This document shows positions 1 to 6,986 of a stretch of DNA of 8,465 nucleotides, piece after piece (positions within the stretch are counted from its first letter, which is position 1; every line of letters begins with the position of its first letter). This stretch comes from Bacteroidales bacterium (GTDB lineage: Bacteria; Bacteroidota; Bacteroidia; Bacteroidales; WCHB1-69). A program made the position numbers and the translations under genes. Location: the NCBI GenBank assembly GCA_012519525.1, contig JAAYQB010000110.1, positions 1 to 8,465 of the forward strand, in the 5' to 3' direction. The notes under the pieces were generated by a model that saw only the letters and a list, made by a program, of their open reading frames with translations, had not been told where the DNA came from and searched no databases.

Positions 1-30
1 ATCATACAAAAATATACAAGATTTTTGTTG

Positions 31-60
31 CAAAGATACAAATAATTGCAATATCTTCAA
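31..60 (-). promoter_or_regulatory. Leftward promoter for a gene outside the window
   Basis: On the minus strand this reads TTG, a 19-base spacer, then TATCTTTG. That matches the Bacteroidota housekeeping promoter (-33 TTG, -7 TAnnTTTG) in both boxes and in spacing. The -7 box lies at 31-38 and the TTG at 58-60. Transcription would run left, out of the window, so an unseen minus-strand gene probably begins just beyond position 1. This is the best two-box promoter in the window. Confidence 0.6.
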
Positions 61-111
61 TATATTTTACAAATTATTTTAATGATATTCAATAAATTAA
101 AATGTTTTTAA

Positions 112-273
112 GGGTCGACTAATTATGTTCTTAAACCTACAGCACGAAAAGTTCGTCATAAAATACTTGTATCGACTAAAACTAAGTCAGGGTGGGTTAA
201 AGGTTATCATAAAGGAATAAGTTCAACATCTCATGCTGGTATCGTCTACAACAGCACTCTCGATTGGTATTAA
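112..273 (+). pseudogene. Start-less 3' remnant of an unidentified coding gene
   Basis: One frame is open for 53 codons from just after a stop at 109-111 to a TAA at 271-273. It contains no ATG, GTG or TTG start. The predicted tail reads like real protein, with basic segments (KPTARKVRHK, KTKSGW) and a glycine- and serine-containing end (HAGIVYNSTLDWY). Base composition changes abruptly near position 111: the bases before it are almost pure A and T, while this stretch has many G and C. I infer the 3' end of a gene whose 5' part has been lost. I do not recognise the family. A chance open frame remains possible. Confidence 0.4.
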
Positions 274-288
274 TTTAATTTCAAAAAC

Positions 289-1068
289 ATGAAAAACAAG
301 AGTATTCTATGGATAATAATTGGTTGGATGTACGTAGGAATGAGTCAGGCACAGCCTATATGCAAGGATATAACTCAAATAAGAGTGTTTGTCAATCCGG
401 TACTATTTAATTCCTTAAAAATTAAAAGTGAAGGGGAAAAATCGTTAAAAACCGCACCTACTTTCAGTTTTGAAGTCGGAGTAGGTTTACAGCAACGTTT
501 ATACAAAAATTTATCAGTCGTTGCAGACGCCGGCTATATGTTTCATCCCTACACGTTTCATTTTGATTTTGATGTACCTTCACAAATAGAAGGGAAATCT
601 TTCGATAAGGAATCACACAAAGATAGAATTTATTTTTTCCATGCATGGCTTTTCCCCCTTTCTTTAAAATATGAAACATTTTTAGATAAAAAGGTCAATT
701 ATTTTGTGGACATAGGCATCCAATTTAACGTACTTCTACCAAAAATCGAAGGTATGTTTACCTATACATACTTAAGAGACACATCTAATGCTGATTTCAA
801 TATGTGTATAGAACACATAGGAAAACGCTGTTATACTTCAGGTTTTATTAAATTCGGATTGCTATTCCACACCAAAAAATATCATTCTTTTGGGGTATCT
901 CTGATTGCAAAATACTGTCCGTCGGATGTGTATAACGGAAGCTATGAGTTTTCTAACTTTTCCTTCGCCGACAACAAAGGGAAAGTTTCATCAAAAATTA
1001 ATTACATAGGATTAGAACTTTCTTGTGGAATAACGGTTTATAAGCAAACTATGCCATTAAGTCCTTAA
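289..1068 (+). CDS. Predicted outer-membrane beta-barrel protein, secreted
   Basis: The 259-residue product starts with a clear Sec signal peptide: Lys2 and Lys4, a hydrophobic core at about 6-17, and likely cleavage after Ala21 in the MSQA|QP context. The mature part is rich in short alternating hydrophobic and aromatic segments with glycines, ending in turns. Examples are near residues 60-83 (GVGLQQRLYKNLSVVADAGY), 122-129, 138-150, 185-195, 202-210 and 238-252. That pattern is typical of the porin-like or PorT-like outer-membrane barrels common in Bacteroidota. No lipobox or sorting domain is present, and the protein stops without a clear terminal aromatic barrel signature. No substrate can be assigned. 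It stands alone: a remnant lies upstream and a terminator follows within 40 bases of the stop. I saw no good TAnnTTTG promoter just upstream. The ATG is chosen because the signal peptide begins there. Confidence 0.7.
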   Translation: MKNKSILWIIIGWMYVGMSQAQPICKDITQIRVFVNPVLFNSLKIKSEGEKSLKTAPTFSFEVGVGLQQRLYKNLSVVADAGYMFHPYTFHFDFDVPSQIEGKSFDKESHKDRIYFFHAWLFPLSLKYETFLDKKVNYFVDIGIQFNVLLPKIEGMFTYTYLRDTSNADFNMCIEHIGKRCYTSGFIKFGLLFHTKKYHSFGVSLIAKYCPSDVYNGSYEFSNFSFADNKGKVSSKINYIGLELSCGITVYKQTMPLSP

Positions 1069-1107
1069 AATAATCCTATGCTTGTATCCATCAAAGCGGA
1101 ATATATC

Positions 1108-1143
1108 AGGGCTGATTTCCAATAATGGATTCAGCCCTTTTTG
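1108..1143 (+). terminator. Rho-independent terminator after the beta-barrel gene
   Basis: AGGGCTGA (1108-1115) pairs exactly with TCAGCCCT (1131-1138). A few inner pairs extend the stem after a T-T mismatch, and a run of five T begins at 1138. It lies about 40 bases past the stop at 1068 and separates this gene from the next unit. Confidence 0.75.
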
Positions 1144-1225
1144 AAAAAACATAAGCAAAAATACACATTTTATCGGACAACAATAAAAAAATCATAAAAA
1201 AGAAAATTTCTATTAAAAAAACATA

Positions 1226-1233
1226 TACATTTG
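1226..1233 (+). promoter_or_regulatory. Promoter -7 element for the type IX-secreted protein
   Basis: TACATTTG matches TAnnTTTG exactly and is followed by CA. No convincing TTG lies 19-21 bases upstream, so the -33 box is weak. It would give an A-rich leader of about 55 bases before the ATG at 1296. The 227 bases between the two genes otherwise hold only the terminator and A/T-rich filler. Confidence 0.55.
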
Positions 1234-1295
1234 CAAAAAAATTATCTGAAGAAAAAAATAAATAGCAGCAGTATTAACTTTAAATTCAATAAATC

Positions 1296-2591
1296 ATGAA
1301 ACCCTTAAATTTGTATAAAATTTTATCGTGTAAACATTTGTTTTTCACATTAATTGCACTCTTTATAACTTGGAACACGCATTCCCAACAAGATTCTTTA
1401 TTTTTACACCAATTATCAGTTCCTCAAAAAAACAATTCAATAAAAATGACGGACAGCATAGTACAGTATAAACCGGATGGTAGTCCTTATCGGCGTTGGG
1501 TATATACATACAATACCCAAGGATTATATACGAAAATGCTAGCGCAGGATTTTGTCCCCCATAATTATTGGACAAACAGCTATGTACTTTCTATGAATTA
1601 CAATCAAAACGGATTATGTACGGAAGAACTGTACCAAATGTTTAATAATGACGGTGAACCCTACGATTACAGGAGATATAAGTATTTCTATAATAATTTT
1701 GATTTAGATTCAGTAATATGTCAAACAGAATATAGAAAAGTTGATACCTTAGAAAACAATTATAAAAAAAGTTATGTTTATACAATAAAAAAATTAAAAA
1801 AATATTTGGCAAAAGAATCTTATAACCAATGGGACTATGAAACAAAATCGTGGAGTAATAGCCAAGTAATGATAGATACTTTTCTATACAACTCAAAAGG
1901 ATTATTGAGCGAAAGAACAAATAGAGTAGGAAAAGTAAAAACATATAAATACATCTATAGTTATAATGAAAATGATCTTTTAACAGAAGTACTTGGACAA
2001 CGTTTTATTTTACATAAAGATTCAACTGTAAACGACACATTATTTATATATTCATACGATGAAAATGGATATATAACAGAATATGATTGTAAATTTTGGG
2101 ATAGAACAAACGAAAAGTGGATAAACTATAAAAAATACACCTATGAATACAATGATAACTATCAGAAAATGACTCAAACATTATTTTCATGGAATTCGTT
2201 AGAAGAAATATTTAAATGTTTGAATATTTATGAATCGGAATACGATATTGACGGTAATGAGTTAAGAAGATTTTATATTAATTGCAATGGAGAGAAAGGC
2301 ACTTATTATGTATTTTATTATTCTGATTTTGTTGACATAATAGACAATAACGCTTCAACTACTACTACGACGGTTTATCCCAATCCGAGTAACGACCAAT
2401 TAAAAATTGAAACCGGTAATGAGGTAATAAAAGAAATAATACTGTATGATTTAACGGGAAAACAAATAAAACACTTGTTGATTAATGAAATAAACGCATC
2501 AATAGATATTAGTGAATTGCATAAAGGGATGTATTTCATTCAAATAAAAACCGAAAAAAGAGAAGTGAAAAAGAAGTTTATTAAGTTATAA
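1296..2591 (+). CDS. Type IX-secreted protein with YD-like tyrosine repeats
   Basis: The 431-residue protein has three parts. Residues 1-30 form a signal peptide (basic start, hydrophobic core at about 15-25, likely cleavage near HS|QQ). Residues 60-345 carry irregular repeats of the form Y-x-Y-N/D-x-x-G, seen near 70-76, 100-106, 130-136, 196-202, 221-227, 252-258 and 283-289, with a weaker one at 316-320. They are spaced about 30 residues apart where regular and resemble diverged YD/RHS-type beta repeats. After a threonine linker (355-359), residues 360-431 form a type A T9SS sorting domain: VYPNPSNDQLKI, then LYDLTGKQI, then ISELHKGMYFIQIKT, then a basic end. In this family the domain directs export across the outer membrane and is cleaved. 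I infer a surface or secreted protein, probably binding rather than enzymatic, since no catalytic motif is visible. Its promoter lies at 1226, and a small open frame starts 17 bases after its stop. Confidence 0.85.
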   Translation: MKPLNLYKILSCKHLFFTLIALFITWNTHSQQDSLFLHQLSVPQKNNSIKMTDSIVQYKPDGSPYRRWVYTYNTQGLYTKMLAQDFVPHNYWTNSYVLSMNYNQNGLCTEELYQMFNNDGEPYDYRRYKYFYNNFDLDSVICQTEYRKVDTLENNYKKSYVYTIKKLKKYLAKESYNQWDYETKSWSNSQVMIDTFLYNSKGLLSERTNRVGKVKTYKYIYSYNENDLLTEVLGQRFILHKDSTVNDTLFIYSYDENGYITEYDCKFWDRTNEKWINYKKYTYEYNDNYQKMTQTLFSWNSLEEIFKCLNIYESEYDIDGNELRRFYINCNGEKGTYYVFYYSDFVDIIDNNASTTTTTVYPNPSNDQLKIETGNEVIKEIILYDLTGKQIKHLLINEINASIDISELHKGMYFIQIKTEKREVKKKFIKL

Positions 2592-2608
2592 ACTAAAAAC
2601 GAAAAATC

Positions 2609-2771
2609 ATGAAAAAGTATGTAACTAACGAAAGAAAAAGAAAAGTTGTAAAAAAAAACACTACAAATGTCATTGTTTATAGTATTGTTAAATGTTGTAA
2701 CTATCGGATGTGTTAAACAATCGAATTGTGAAAATTGTGCAAAAGGAATATTAACTAAAAAAATTTTTTGA
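2609..2771 (+). pseudogene. Small cysteine lipoprotein gene split by a frameshift at an A9 run
   Basis: An ATG at 2609, in the A-rich context usual for this phylum, opens a basic frame (MKKYVTNERKRKVVKK). It crosses nine A residues at 2650-2658 and then continues as unconvincing sequence to a stop at 2714-2716. A second frame, open from 2652 to TGA at 2769-2771, encodes a hydrophobic stretch ending in a lipobox-like cysteine (SLFIVLLNVVTIGC), then KQSNCENCAKG and a short end. With eight A residues instead of nine the two would join into one lipoprotein of about 53 residues with a basic n-region. Without a shift, translation could still begin at the internal ATG 2667 and give 34 residues. The cysteine spacing after the lipobox resembles the next gene's product. 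It lies 17 bases after the secreted-protein gene and may be co-transcribed. It could be a decayed gene, a slippage-switched gene, or a sequencing error in the homopolymer. Confidence 0.45.
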
Positions 2772-2802
2772 AAGCAAACAAAAACGATTTTTTTATTTGC
2801 TT
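2772..2802 (+). terminator. AT-rich hairpin between the two small lipoprotein genes
   Basis: AAGCAAA (2772-2778) pairs with TTTGCTT (2796-2802). After one C/A mismatch, AAAAA (2780-2784) pairs with TTTTT (2790-2794) around a five-base loop. It directly follows the TGA at 2769-2771. No long T run follows the stem, so it is a weak terminator at best, or a stem protecting the 3' end of the upstream transcript. Confidence 0.35.
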
Positions 2803-2827
2803 GACTAAAAAGAAACAGAAAAAATTA

Positions 2828-2835
2828 TATCTTTG
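2828..2835 (+). promoter_or_regulatory. Promoter -7 element for the intact small lipoprotein
   Basis: TATCTTTG matches TAnnTTTG exactly and is followed by CA. A TTGAC lies at 2801-2805, but the spacer is 24 bases, longer than the usual 19-21, so the -33 box is uncertain. The ATG at 2862 would lie about 20 bases beyond the expected transcript start. Confidence 0.55.
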
Positions 2836-2861
2836 CAAAAAAATCACTGTTTTTAAACATA

Positions 2862-3077
2862 ATGGACATTAAAATTTTCATATTTATAATTTGCGGAAGT
2901 GTTTTTCTTTCGTGTAATAAACACACTTGCAGTTGCAAAGAAGTAGCAGGCAAAGCAATCCTTGACGAATACGAAAAAACGATTCACAATTCTTTATCTT
3001 GCGAAGACTTAAACACTACCAAATACCGTGGCGGCGACACTATAGAAGTCGTATGTGGCGATGCAAATCCTTTGTAA
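2862..3077 (+). CDS. Small cysteine-rich lipoprotein, function unknown
   Basis: The 71-residue product begins with a short lipoprotein signal: Lys4, a hydrophobic core at 5-16, then FLSC with the lipidated cysteine at 18. The mature part of 54 residues carries four further cysteines (23, 25, 47, 65), which could form two disulfides in the periplasm. It has a charged, probably helical middle (about 30-42). Right after the lipidated cysteine comes NKHT, without the acidic residues of the Bacteroidota surface-export signal, so I infer anchoring on the periplasmic face of a membrane. The pattern C-x-K-x2-C-x-C resembles C-x-K-x3-C-x2-C in the broken gene upstream, suggesting a duplicated pair. 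It has its own -7 element and ends 12 bases before the convergent end of thiC. No family is recognised. Confidence 0.7.
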   Translation: MDIKIFIFIICGSVFLSCNKHTCSCKEVAGKAILDEYEKTIHNSLSCEDLNTTKYRGGDTIEVVCGDANPL

Positions 3078-3089
3078 CAGCCTGTTTTA

Positions 3090-4817
3090 TTATTTTTTAT
3101 TTTCAGCTATTATTCCTACGCAGTCTTTCACATCTTTCGATATTCTCATTGCACAGAAATTAGGACCGCACATCGTACAATAAGCCGAACCTCTTTCGTC
3201 TCCCCCTTCACGGCTTCTGAAATATTCCATGGCTTTTGCAGGGTCCAATGCCAAATTAAATTGGTCTTTCCAACGGAATTCATACCTTGCCTTACTCATA
3301 GCATTGTCGCGTATGCGAGCTGTCGGATGTCCTTTGGCTATATCGGCAGCATGAGCCGCAATTTTATAAGCAATAATACCGGCACGAATATCTTCCCTTT
3401 CCGGCAATGCAAGATGTTCTTTAGGAGTAACATAACATAACATAGCGGTTCCATACCATCCTATCATGGCAGCGCCGATGGCAGAAGTAATATGGTCGTA
3501 GGCAGGAGCTATATCGGTTACGATAGGACCTAAAGTATAAAAAGGTGCATCGTAACAATATTTTTTTTGTTTTTCCACATTGACTTTTATCTCATGCATA
3601 GGCACATGTCCGGGACCTTCTATCATCACTTGCACATCATGTTTCCAAGCTATTTTAGCAAGTTTGCCTATTGTTTTCAATTCTCCGAATTGAGCTTTAT
3701 CGTTGGCATCGTAAATACTGCCCGGACGCAAACCATCCCCTAAAGAAATTCCTGTGTCATAACGATTTAGTATTTCACATATTTCTTCAAAATGAGTATA
3801 AAGAAAATTTTCTTTTCGATGATGCAAACTCCATTTAGCCATAATAGAACCCCCTCTCGAAACAATACCCGTTAATCGTTTTGCAGCCAAAGGGATGTGT
3901 TTACGCAACAAACCCGCATGAATGGTAAAATAATCAACTCCTTGCTCACATTGTTCTATTAAAGTGTCTTTGTATATTTCCCATGTCAAATCTTCTACTA
4001 CTCCATTTACTTTTTCTAACGCTTGATAAATAGGTACTGTTCCGATAGGCACAGGACTATTGCGGATAATCCACTCTCTTGTTTCGTGAATATTCTCGCC
4101 CGTCGAAAGATCCATCAACGTATCACCTCCCCAATAACAACTCCATAATGATTTTTCAACTTCTTCTTCTATACCTGACGAAGTTGCAGAGTTACCGATA
4201 TTTGTATTTATTTTTGTCAAAAAATCAGCACCTATAATCATGGGTTCACATTCGAGATGATTGATATTGGCAGGGATAATAGCTCGTCCGGCAGCAATTT
4301 CTTCTCGAACAAATTCCGGCGTAATGTGCGATTTTACTCCCATAGCCTCCGCATTTTGATTTTCACGAATGGCAACATATTCCATCTCGGCAGTGATAAT
4401 TCCTTGTTTTGCATAATACATTTGCGTAACTCCTCTTCCTTGTTTTGCCCTGTAAGGCATACGAATATGTTCGAAACGCAAATGGTCTAAGCTCTTATCT
4501 TGCATTCTTTTCATTCCATATTCTGAGGAAAGTTGCTTCAACTGTTCTACGTCTCCGCGGTCTTTTATCCATTTTTCACGAATCAGCGGCAAGCCCTTTT
4601 TTAAATTTATGACCACCTTGTCGTCTGTAAAAACTCCGCTTGTATCGTATACGTAAATCGGATCGTTAGGATAATGTTTTCGCTTATTATCAACAATTTC
4701 TACCGTATCTGTCAGGGTTATTTTTCGCATGGGAACAGCAATGTCAAAAATTTTCCCTTTAACATATACCTTTTCCGAAGAAGGATATGTTATTTTAAAA
4801 TCTTTATTTATTTTCAT
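3090..4817 (-). CDS. thiC: Phosphomethylpyrimidine synthase ThiC
   Basis: ThiC is a radical-SAM enzyme that converts aminoimidazole ribotide to hydroxymethylpyrimidine phosphate, the pyrimidine half of thiamine, in the cytoplasm. The 575 residues are in the normal range for bacterial ThiC and the gene looks intact. The N-terminal family motif is present (YPSSEKVYVKGK at 11-22, then VPMRKI). The core shows MDLSTGENIHETREWI near 235-250, PVPIGTVPIYQALEKV at 255-270, SRGGSIMAKW at 320-329, LGDGLRPGSIYDAN at 359-372 and EGPGHVPMHEI at 400-410. The C-terminal cluster motif CxxCxxxxC is at Cys547, Cys550 and Cys555, which bind the 4Fe-4S cluster. No other thiamine gene lies in the window, so it is a solitary copy here, unlike the thi clusters often seen in this phylum. 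The start agrees with the family N-terminus. A -7 element lies about 45 bases upstream. Confidence 0.97.
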   Translation of the reverse strand: MKINKDFKITYPSSEKVYVKGKIFDIAVPMRKITLTDTVEIVDNKRKHYPNDPIYVYDTSGVFTDDKVVINLKKGLPLIREKWIKDRGDVEQLKQLSSEYGMKRMQDKSLDHLRFEHIRMPYRAKQGRGVTQMYYAKQGIITAEMEYVAIRENQNAEAMGVKSHITPEFVREEIAAGRAIIPANINHLECEPMIIGADFLTKINTNIGNSATSSGIEEEVEKSLWSCYWGGDTLMDLSTGENIHETREWIIRNSPVPIGTVPIYQALEKVNGVVEDLTWEIYKDTLIEQCEQGVDYFTIHAGLLRKHIPLAAKRLTGIVSRGGSIMAKWSLHHRKENFLYTHFEEICEILNRYDTGISLGDGLRPGSIYDANDKAQFGELKTIGKLAKIAWKHDVQVMIEGPGHVPMHEIKVNVEKQKKYCYDAPFYTLGPIVTDIAPAYDHITSAIGAAMIGWYGTAMLCYVTPKEHLALPEREDIRAGIIAYKIAAHAADIAKGHPTARIRDNAMSKARYEFRWKDQFNLALDPAKAMEYFRSREGGDERGSAYCTMCGPNFCAMRISKDVKDCVGIIAENKK

Positions 4818-4861
4818 TATCTAACTCTTAAGTATTTTATTTCGCATGATTTTAAGAATTG

Positions 4862-4869
4862 CAAAGTTA
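4862..4869 (-). promoter_or_regulatory. thiC promoter -7 element
   Basis: The minus strand reads TAACTTTG followed by CA, an exact TAnnTTTG match. No clear TTG sits 19-21 bases upstream. The resulting leader before the thiC start codon at 4817 would be only about 40 bases. I find no CTGAGA or other thi-box core anywhere between 4818 and 4959, and the leader is too short for a TPP aptamer, so riboswitch control is not supported. Confidence 0.55.
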
Positions 4870-4959
4870 GCACTTTTTAAGCTCGGAATGGGAAACAAAA
4901 AGAGTTTTTTTGCGTTTTTAATATAGTTAAGGTAAAAAAATCTAGATAAATTTAATATT

Positions 4960-5853
4960 ATGTTACAGTTTCAACCTGTAAAACTATCGGATAAAACACT
5001 ACTACAGCCGTTATTATATCAAAATCCTTATTTGCTCTGCAACTGGAGTTTTTCTAATATGATATTATGGAACGATGCTTTTAAACCTCATTATACTTTT
5101 ATTGACGATATGTTGATATTGGCTAATCTGAAAGACGAAAATACACCAATGTTCAATTTTCCTATAGGAAATGGAAATGCTCAACCTGCTATTGACAAAT
5201 TGATAACAGCAAGCAAACAAAACAATTATACATTTAAAATGGTATATCTCACCGTCGAAATGAAAGAGATGCTTGAAGCCATGTATCCCAATCAATTTGA
5301 ATTTGAAGAAAGAAGAGAAAATTTCGATTATATTTATAATGTAGAAGACTTATTGCATTTAAAAGGAAAAAAATACCAAGCTAAACGCAATCACATTAAT
5401 CAATTTAAGAAGTCTTATAACTACACCTACTCCCCTCTTCGATACGAAGACGTTGACGAATGCTTAGCCATGCACGAAATGTGGAAAGCAGAAAACGACC
5501 ATGGTCTTGAAAACTGCCTTTTAGAGCAAGAAAGCTGTGCCGTTGAAATTGCATTGAAAATATTCCCTTACTTAGACCTGAAAGGAGGCGTACTACGAGT
5601 AGATAACAAAACGGTTGCTTTTACCATTGGACAAGCACTCAACGACAAAATTTTCGATGTGCAAATCGAAAAAGGATTAAAAGCATATCATGGCGTTTAT
5701 CCTACTATCAATCAACTTTTTGTCGAACACGAAATGCAAAGTTTCCAATATGTCAATAGAGAAGAAGATGTGAACGACCCCGGACTGCGTCAATCCAAAT
5801 TATCTTATCACCCAAGTATTCTTCTGAAAAAATATTTTGCTACTCTAAAATAA
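4960..5853 (+). CDS. DUF2156 / phosphatidylglycerol lysyltransferase C-terminal domain protein
   Basis: The 297-residue soluble protein carries the hallmarks of the DUF2156 family, the GNAT-like catalytic fold found at the C-terminus of MprF-type aminoacyl-lipid synthases. An aromatic strand leads into LKGKKYQAKRNHINQF (134-149), the conserved KRNHINxF motif. Later come GGVLRVDNKTVAFTIGQAL (209-227) and the terminal signature YVNREEDVNDPGLRQSKLSY (264-283). There is no signal peptide and no membrane segment, so it lacks the flippase half of true MprF and probably acts in the cytoplasm. The donor may be an aminoacyl-tRNA, as in the characterised relatives, but the acceptor is unknown. It is separated by only six bases from an Eis-like GNAT gene, so the two are probably co-transcribed. 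It diverges from thiC across 142 bases, and I see no exact TAnnTTTG element for it there. Confidence 0.85.
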   Translation: MLQFQPVKLSDKTLLQPLLYQNPYLLCNWSFSNMILWNDAFKPHYTFIDDMLILANLKDENTPMFNFPIGNGNAQPAIDKLITASKQNNYTFKMVYLTVEMKEMLEAMYPNQFEFEERRENFDYIYNVEDLLHLKGKKYQAKRNHINQFKKSYNYTYSPLRYEDVDECLAMHEMWKAENDHGLENCLLEQESCAVEIALKIFPYLDLKGGVLRVDNKTVAFTIGQALNDKIFDVQIEKGLKAYHGVYPTINQLFVEHEMQSFQYVNREEDVNDPGLRQSKLSYHPSILLKKYFATLK

Positions 5854-5859
5854 TAAACT

Positions 5860-6930
5860 ATGATAACTTATGCCGACAATCGACTAAAAGATGAGGTGAG
5901 AAACATTTGGCAAATCTCTTTTCCCGACGATTCGGACGATTTTATCAATTTCTATTTCAGCAAAAAATATAAAAACGAAAACACATTAGTTTATTTGGAC
6001 AACAACAAGGCAGTTGCTTGTTTTCAAATGTTAGCTTACGATTTCACGTTTTTCGGACATAGGCTTCCATCTGCCTACATTTCGGGTGCCGCTACTCTAC
6101 CCTCTTACCAAAACAGAGGAATTATGACCAAATTACTGACAGCCGCTTTTTTAGAAATGCAAAAAAACAATGTCCCTTTAACAACATTAATACCTCAAGA
6201 AGAATGGCTTATCAAATTTTACGAACGCATAGGCTACAACAATGCATTCGTATATACAACGGAAAAAATCACACTCGACAAAACTTATGCCGTTTCAACC
6301 GACTACAAGACAAAACCTCTTACAGATAAAGAAAAAACCTACGCTTACTACGCTTCTTATTTAGCAAAGCAAAATCTTTGTGTTCAAAAAAGCAAGGAAG
6401 ATTTTGATGCCATACTCACATTCTACGAAATAGAAAAAGGACAAGTCGTTGTGGTTGAAGCAAATAACCAAATAAAAGGATTGTGTTTCATCAACGAATG
6501 GAATAATAAAATAATTGTGAAAGATTTTATTTATGACGATTTAGAAGCAAAACACAGCCTATTCAATTATTTATTTATCAAATTTTCGCTTCGTGAAATA
6601 GAAGTCATTCGACTTTGTCGTAAAAAAGAAAATGGAATAACTAAAGGAATGGCAAGAATTATCAATCCGGATTTATTTCTTGACATTTATGCCAAAGCTC
6701 ACCCTAACATCAACTTTCATTTTACGCTTATCGACCAACAGATACCGACTAACAACAAACATTACCTCATCCATAACGGACAATGCCATCCAACAACTAC
6801 TGCTTCAAATATTGTTATTGACATCAATCTATTATCCGGATTACTATTAGGATACAAAACGGAAGAGCTATCTTCTCTTTACTCTGTTTTTCCTACTTAC
6901 TGTCCTTATATGAGCTTAATGTTGGACTAA
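5860..6930 (+). CDS. GNAT family N-acetyltransferase, Eis-like
   Basis: The 356-residue protein has an N-terminal GNAT domain (about 1-135). The acetyl-CoA binding segment is YISGAATLPSYQNRGIMTKL (73-92), whose QNRGIM at 84-89 fits the Q/RxxGxG/A pyrophosphate loop with methionine at the last place. A later LIPQEEWLIKFYERIGY (110-126) matches the family's strand and FYERxGY element. Residues 140-356 are too long for a plain GNAT. They resemble the second GNAT-like half and sterol-carrier-like C-terminal domain of the Eis / Acetyltransf_9 proteins, which acetylate amines, including lysines and aminoglycosides in known members. The substrate here is unknown. It starts six bases after the DUF2156 gene, with the same orientation and similar length scale, so an operon of two acyltransferase-fold enzymes is likely. 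No terminator is obvious before the rpsT promoter. Confidence 0.85.
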   Translation: MITYADNRLKDEVRNIWQISFPDDSDDFINFYFSKKYKNENTLVYLDNNKAVACFQMLAYDFTFFGHRLPSAYISGAATLPSYQNRGIMTKLLTAAFLEMQKNNVPLTTLIPQEEWLIKFYERIGYNNAFVYTTEKITLDKTYAVSTDYKTKPLTDKEKTYAYYASYLAKQNLCVQKSKEDFDAILTFYEIEKGQVVVVEANNQIKGLCFINEWNNKIIVKDFIYDDLEAKHSLFNYLFIKFSLREIEVIRLCRKKENGITKGMARIINPDLFLDIYAKAHPNINFHFTLIDQQIPTNNKHYLIHNGQCHPTTTASNIVIDINLLSGLLLGYKTEELSSLYSVFPTYCPYMSLMLD

Positions 6931-6986
6931 AATAAAAAATTAATAAAAAAAACACAAATTACCTGCAATCATATCAAAAAATTTTA

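Noticed and set aside
112..120. GTCGAC at the composition boundary as a cloning-site join
   Set aside because: A six-base match can occur by chance, and no vector-like sequence is visible on either side.
125..220. 31-codon ATG-started frame in the left remnant
   Set aside because: It overlaps the longer protein-like frame, has low-complexity content and no upstream signal.
464..679. Minus-strand open frame of 71 codons
   Set aside because: Lies wholly inside the beta-barrel gene in antisense, has no signal, no promoter and no recognisable motif.
1642..1944. Minus-strand open frame of 100 codons with a hydrophobic product
   Set aside because: Antisense to the repeat region of the secreted protein. 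Its composition is explained by the tyrosine- and asparagine-rich codons on the other strand.
4257..4490. Plus-strand open frame of 77 codons
   Set aside because: Antisense within the well-conserved core of thiC, with no independent support.
4818..4959. TPP riboswitch upstream of thiC
   Set aside because: Looked for the thi-box core on the minus strand and found none. The predicted leader is also too short.
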